From NCBI GenBank assembly GCA_009192285.1, contig CM018609.1, forward strand, positions 947,282 to 1,011,281: a DNA stretch of 64,000 bases, read 5' to 3'. The position numbers were made by a program, and so were the translations under genes. The stretch is from Morchella semilibera (lineage: Eukaryota > Ascomycota > Pezizomycetes > Pezizales > Morchellaceae). The notes under the pieces were generated by a model. The model was not told the DNA's origin, did no database searches, and saw only the letters and a program-made list of their open reading frames with translations. Below, piece after piece: positions 60,662 to 64,000 of the stretch. The stretch's first letter is position 1. Every line of letters begins with the position of its first letter.

Positions 60662-60769
60662 CTCATGGCGAGTTACTAGCGACAGGTAACAAGTGCATAC
60701 TCTACCCGAAAATGTAGCTACCTTTAGTCCAATAGCACTTGTTGCCTGCTAACTCTTACCTGCGGTGAG
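60662..60769. mobile_element. degenerate MITE, about 108 bp
   Basis: Imperfect inverted ends: the left arm contains CTAGCGACAGGTAACAAGTGC and the right arm (reverse complement) GTTAGCAGGCAACAAGTGC. The core AGGTAAcAAGTg resembles the ends of the 57707-57815 element, and the lengths are nearly equal. The borders are approximate. Confidence 0.5.
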
Positions 60770-60923
60770 TAGGTACAATAAGACATAGTGCCAAGGCTGG
60801 GAGCAGCCCAGATGGAAATGCGGGGTTACTACATGATTTAGTTGTTAAGTTGATATAATGTACTAGATAGCCATTTACACATATTAAACATCGCACTCAG
60901 ATCTACCTGGCACAGAAACAATA

Positions 60924-62664
60924 ATGTCGGCAGAGTCCCTGAGCCCCGAGAACGAGGCATGGAGATATAAAGCAACATTCTCAGAACGTGGGACAAAGGT
61001 ACGGCTCACTCGGGGTACAGCTGGCGTATTTGAGCAGAGAGTTTGGTGCAATTCGTCATCGATCGGTGAGGGTGGTTTCGGAAAGGTTTTCCTTCAGCGA
61101 TACCAAGATCCCACTACTGGGAAAGAATACCTCCAGGCGACGAAACGCATCAATCTAAGCCGGACCAGCGCTTTAGCTAAATATGTTAACAGGGAGTTAA
61201 AAGCGTTGATAACGACTCGGGATGTGAGGTCTTTCATGATCTTGGATCAAATCTCGGAAGTCTGGCTAATTTGGAATGGTTGTGCAGTATCCGGAGCTAT
61301 TTGTAATGTTCCACGGATGGTACCAGGACAATGGTAAAAACATGTTTATAGTTATGGACTATGTACCTGGTGGGGACCTGGATGGCTTTATGCGACAAGA
61401 TCGAGAAAGTGCGAAGGCAAAGTGTCATGAAACGACTAAACAGCTGCTTGTAGCAATTGAGGTTCTGCATAAACATAAGATATGTCACCGCGATTTGAAA
61501 CCATCTGTCTGCCTTCCTCTCTGTTCCTCGTGCGTTTAGATACACCGTTGTTATACTGATCCATAATGATTCCTAGAATGTTCTGATAGCATCTACGAAC
61601 CCGTTCTCTATTAAGATATGCGACTTCGGCATCGCAAAGGGTGCGGACGCCAGCAGTATGGTAACTAATATTGGGACACGAAGATATATGGCCCCAGAAA
61701 TGGCGCGTACGCATCTACCAGAAGAGGAAGCGCTTTTGGGAACATCGTACTCAAATTCTGTCGATATCTGGGCGATAGGGGTAATTTGCCACGAACTTTA
61801 TACAGGATATATCCCCTTTTGGGATCCGGCTCCACCTACCGTCAGTGAGAACTGGAGCACTCTCCCAAGTGGCGTCGACCCTGGATTGGGGACAGCTCTT
61901 GCGGGAGCAACTTTACGCGTGGGCGACTTAAGAAGCTATTGTCTTCAATTGATTCCTTTTCCAGAAAAGCATTTGGAAATGAGTGGAGCGCCATATCAAC
62001 TCAAAGACCTGATAAAACTGTTGTTAAAGCCTGAACCGAGCGACCGCCCCGGAGCCGAATTAGCCTTAAAACACCCCTGGATCGCCTCTCCCCCAACTCA
62101 AAGCTCAACTATGCCCCCCCACCCAGTGGTATTCGATGGGAAAGATAGTGATGAGAGCGATATGAAGGATAGATTGACCGAGGTCACCTGTCCGTATTGC
62201 ACTAGTCACGCTCATTCCCTATTAGAAATCAGGTGAATAATGAAGGCTCTTGGAGTTTCTACTTACTAAAGACATGTATAGAGAGCATATCCTGCGATCT
62301 CATGTCCGGCAACTTCAATGCATGTGTGGCAAACGCTTTGGTATAAAATCAGAGCTTGCAGATCATATAAAGCTTGAGTGCCACCAAGATCCGATATCGG
62401 GGGGTGAGGAGATTAGCGCAGTCCCGCAGTATGTGCTAGATTTCGCCGAACAGATACAAGGAAGCAATTCGATGGAAGAGCTTCGTAACGTGATGTTTGA
62501 TGGAGACATTAAGGCATACGATCTCATAGATGATACAGACAGTAAGTCTAAAGAATACCTTAATGGGCCCATGGTCTTGAGTTGTATGGGTCTAGATTTG
62601 TATTTAGCTAATATTTCCAGGTCTCTACTGGAATTATGAAGACCCTATAAACGAAGAGGTTTAG
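60924..62664 (+). CDS. Ser/Thr protein kinase fused to tandem C2H2-like zinc fingers
   Basis: Five exons, 60924-61223, 61288-61506, 61577-62232, 62282-62541 and 62621-62664, total 492 residues with every phase consistent. The kinase domain looks catalytically complete: Gly loop IGEGGFGKV (47-55), Lys74 in ATKRI, Glu91 in helix C (VNRELKAL), HRDLKPSN (167-174), DFG (189-191), GTRRYMAPE (206-214) and DIWAIGVICHELYTGYIPF; the subdomain XI region ends KHPWI. It resembles CAMK-type kinases. A linker with SDESDMKDRL leads to a finger CPYCTSH...REHILRSH (about 378-399), a second Cys/His unit CMCGKRFGIKSELADH...C-H (405-426), then AVPQYVLDFAEQI and MEELRNVMFDGDIKAYDLI. It probably phosphorylates partners recruited through the finger region. 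Such a fusion is unusual; no known orthologue comes to mind. Confidence 0.85.
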
Positions 62665-64000
62665 TGAAAGGGATACGTATCAGTCTTATCGGGAACTCGG
62701 AGGGATGTTTGAAAATATTTGTTTTTCATATTTATCACAATTGTTATTTATGCTTAGTTTTGTTCAGTGTCGTTATATTTATGCTTGTTTATTTGTCTCG
62801 AATCAGACTTTGGGTCACGTGCTTTATTTGATATTGATAATTACTGGTTGCGAAGTGCCCAGCGTCGGTAATAAGCATCCGCCATCTCGAGGGTGGGAGG
62901 TGCCAACACAATAATAAGGATAAAGACCCGGGAAGAGTTGTATAAGGTAAACAGAACACCCTGATCATCGTGGTAGTCTCAGCGTCTGGATCCGGCGTTT
63001 CCTGGTGGCGATATTCAGCTCTGAAGGTGAATAATAGAATATTCAAGAATGCAGTGCCCAGACCATATTCTTTTGGCGCAGGTATCGTGATAGGGTAAAA
63101 CACTTTTAGTGGGTGTATAATTAGATTGTGTAGGATGCACATCTAGTGGTCTTCGTATCTTAGGGAAAAGCTCCAAAACCGATTTTCATGTCCACCCGGC
63201 GGTTCTATGGCGCACCACCCCAGAAGAACCACGTATGATCGGATATAGCAGATTCATTTATAAGATGGGGAGTATGCTTCTACACTATATATAAAGGATT
63301 TAAGCGCACATCTATGAATATATAAGATTGTTTTTAGTACGTGTAGTAGTTAAATAGTGGCGGCGTATATATCCTCTGTACTGAATAGGAAATTGACTGC
63401 GCCACATCCAAATCTGGAAGCCGGGGATTCTGGGTGTCCTATTTGTGTTACTTGTCTTATTCCTGGGAGCCAGACTAGTCCCTTTTATAATACGGGTGAA
63501 GAATATATGGTCCCCGGGACAAAGGAAATAGTGAAGACTGTGACTAGTATGGAGGTAGGGTTGTAGTGAAGAAAGCGTGGCAAGAAGTTGCTCACTAAAC
63601 TACATACCTCTTGTGATCGGTGGGCCATGGCTTTGGGTTTTTCTATCCGCGGCCCTGATGGGCGTGACCTGTCTGTGCTTCTGGTTACGGCATAGAGATT
63701 TCTTAGACAGGCACCCTGCGACCCAATAAATCATCTCTCAGCTGTGAGTTGTTTCCAGTAAGGGCGAGAGTTCCGGTCACACTATCCCTTAGGCTGTCAG
63801 TAAATGCTTTCCCCCAGAAAAAAAGTAAAAGTCCTCTTGTTAAATGATTGATCTCCCGTACAAATTTTCGCCCTCTGTTATAGGGAGACAGCAACTGGCA
63901 GCTTAAGAAATAGCACGGACTGTGGGTGCTAGTGCACCAAGCTCTGAGCATTTCTCGGCTTGCGGGACTATATGGCCTATAACTGACGCAAGCCCTATAC
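62665..64000. other. intergenic region at right edge
   Basis: 3' flank of the kinase gene. The open stretch 63357-63566 has two CxxC-like cysteines but no ATG start and no recognised family. No supported feature. Confidence 0.45.

Larger units (their letters stand above)
55956..60923. other. gene-poor region with four inverted-repeat elements (5 kb)
   Basis: Holds the MITEs at 56439, 57707, 59168 and 60662. A 203-codon open stretch at 60022-60633 has no ATG at its start and no recognised homology. No gene is supported. Confidence 0.5.

Noticed and set aside
1-64000. CRISPR array, operons or bacterial-type ribosome binding sites
   Set aside because: This is a eukaryotic nuclear sequence with spliced genes; no regularly spaced repeats were found.

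Overview
The window is nuclear DNA of a filamentous ascomycete. The evidence is a Zn(2)Cys(6) transcription factor, an F-box protein, a fungal CCCH protein, an Arb1-type ABC-F ATPase, an Ams1-type GH38 alpha-mannosidase, and short introns (mostly 45-80 nt) with GTRNGT donors, CTRAY-like branch sites and YAG acceptors. Intron density is high (14 introns in the mannosidase, 7 in the F-box gene). Together with long gene-poor stretches this fits a Pezizomycete (truffle/morel/cup-fungus type) better than a Eurotiomycete or Sordariomycete; the class assignment is an inference.

Layout. Left third (1-17 kb), gene-rich: a truncated Ifi-6-16 family membrane protein (-), a Zn(2)Cys(6) regulator (+), a CCCH zinc-finger protein with a DUF7923-like domain (+), an 815-residue F-box protein (-), the ribosome-biogenesis ATPase Arb1 (+) and a probably myristoylated, disordered protein (+). 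From 17 to 28 kb there is an 11-kb gene-poor stretch of simple sequence with one small basic protein gene (-). From 28 to 40 kb lie the vacuolar alpha-mannosidase (-), a SET-domain protein (-), tRNA-Glu(CTC) (+) and a fungal multi-pass membrane protein (+). From 40 to 64 kb the DNA is gene-poor and holds several short inverted-repeat elements (hAT-like and TA-flanked MITEs), a small secreted protein gene with an RNase-like look, a solitary zinc-finger gene and a Ser/Thr kinase joined to zinc fingers.

Most genes are independent housekeeping or regulatory loci; I see no metabolic cluster. The most unusual material is at the right end. A protein kinase carries a tandem zinc-finger tail and a short conserved module, and about 5 kb away sits a kinase-less paralogue of that tail whose two introns fall at the same positions and phases. 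Exon structures were assembled by hand by matching intron phase; in each spliced complete gene the exon lengths sum to a multiple of three and end at a stop. The palindrome TACATGTA is strikingly over-represented in the intergenic DNA.
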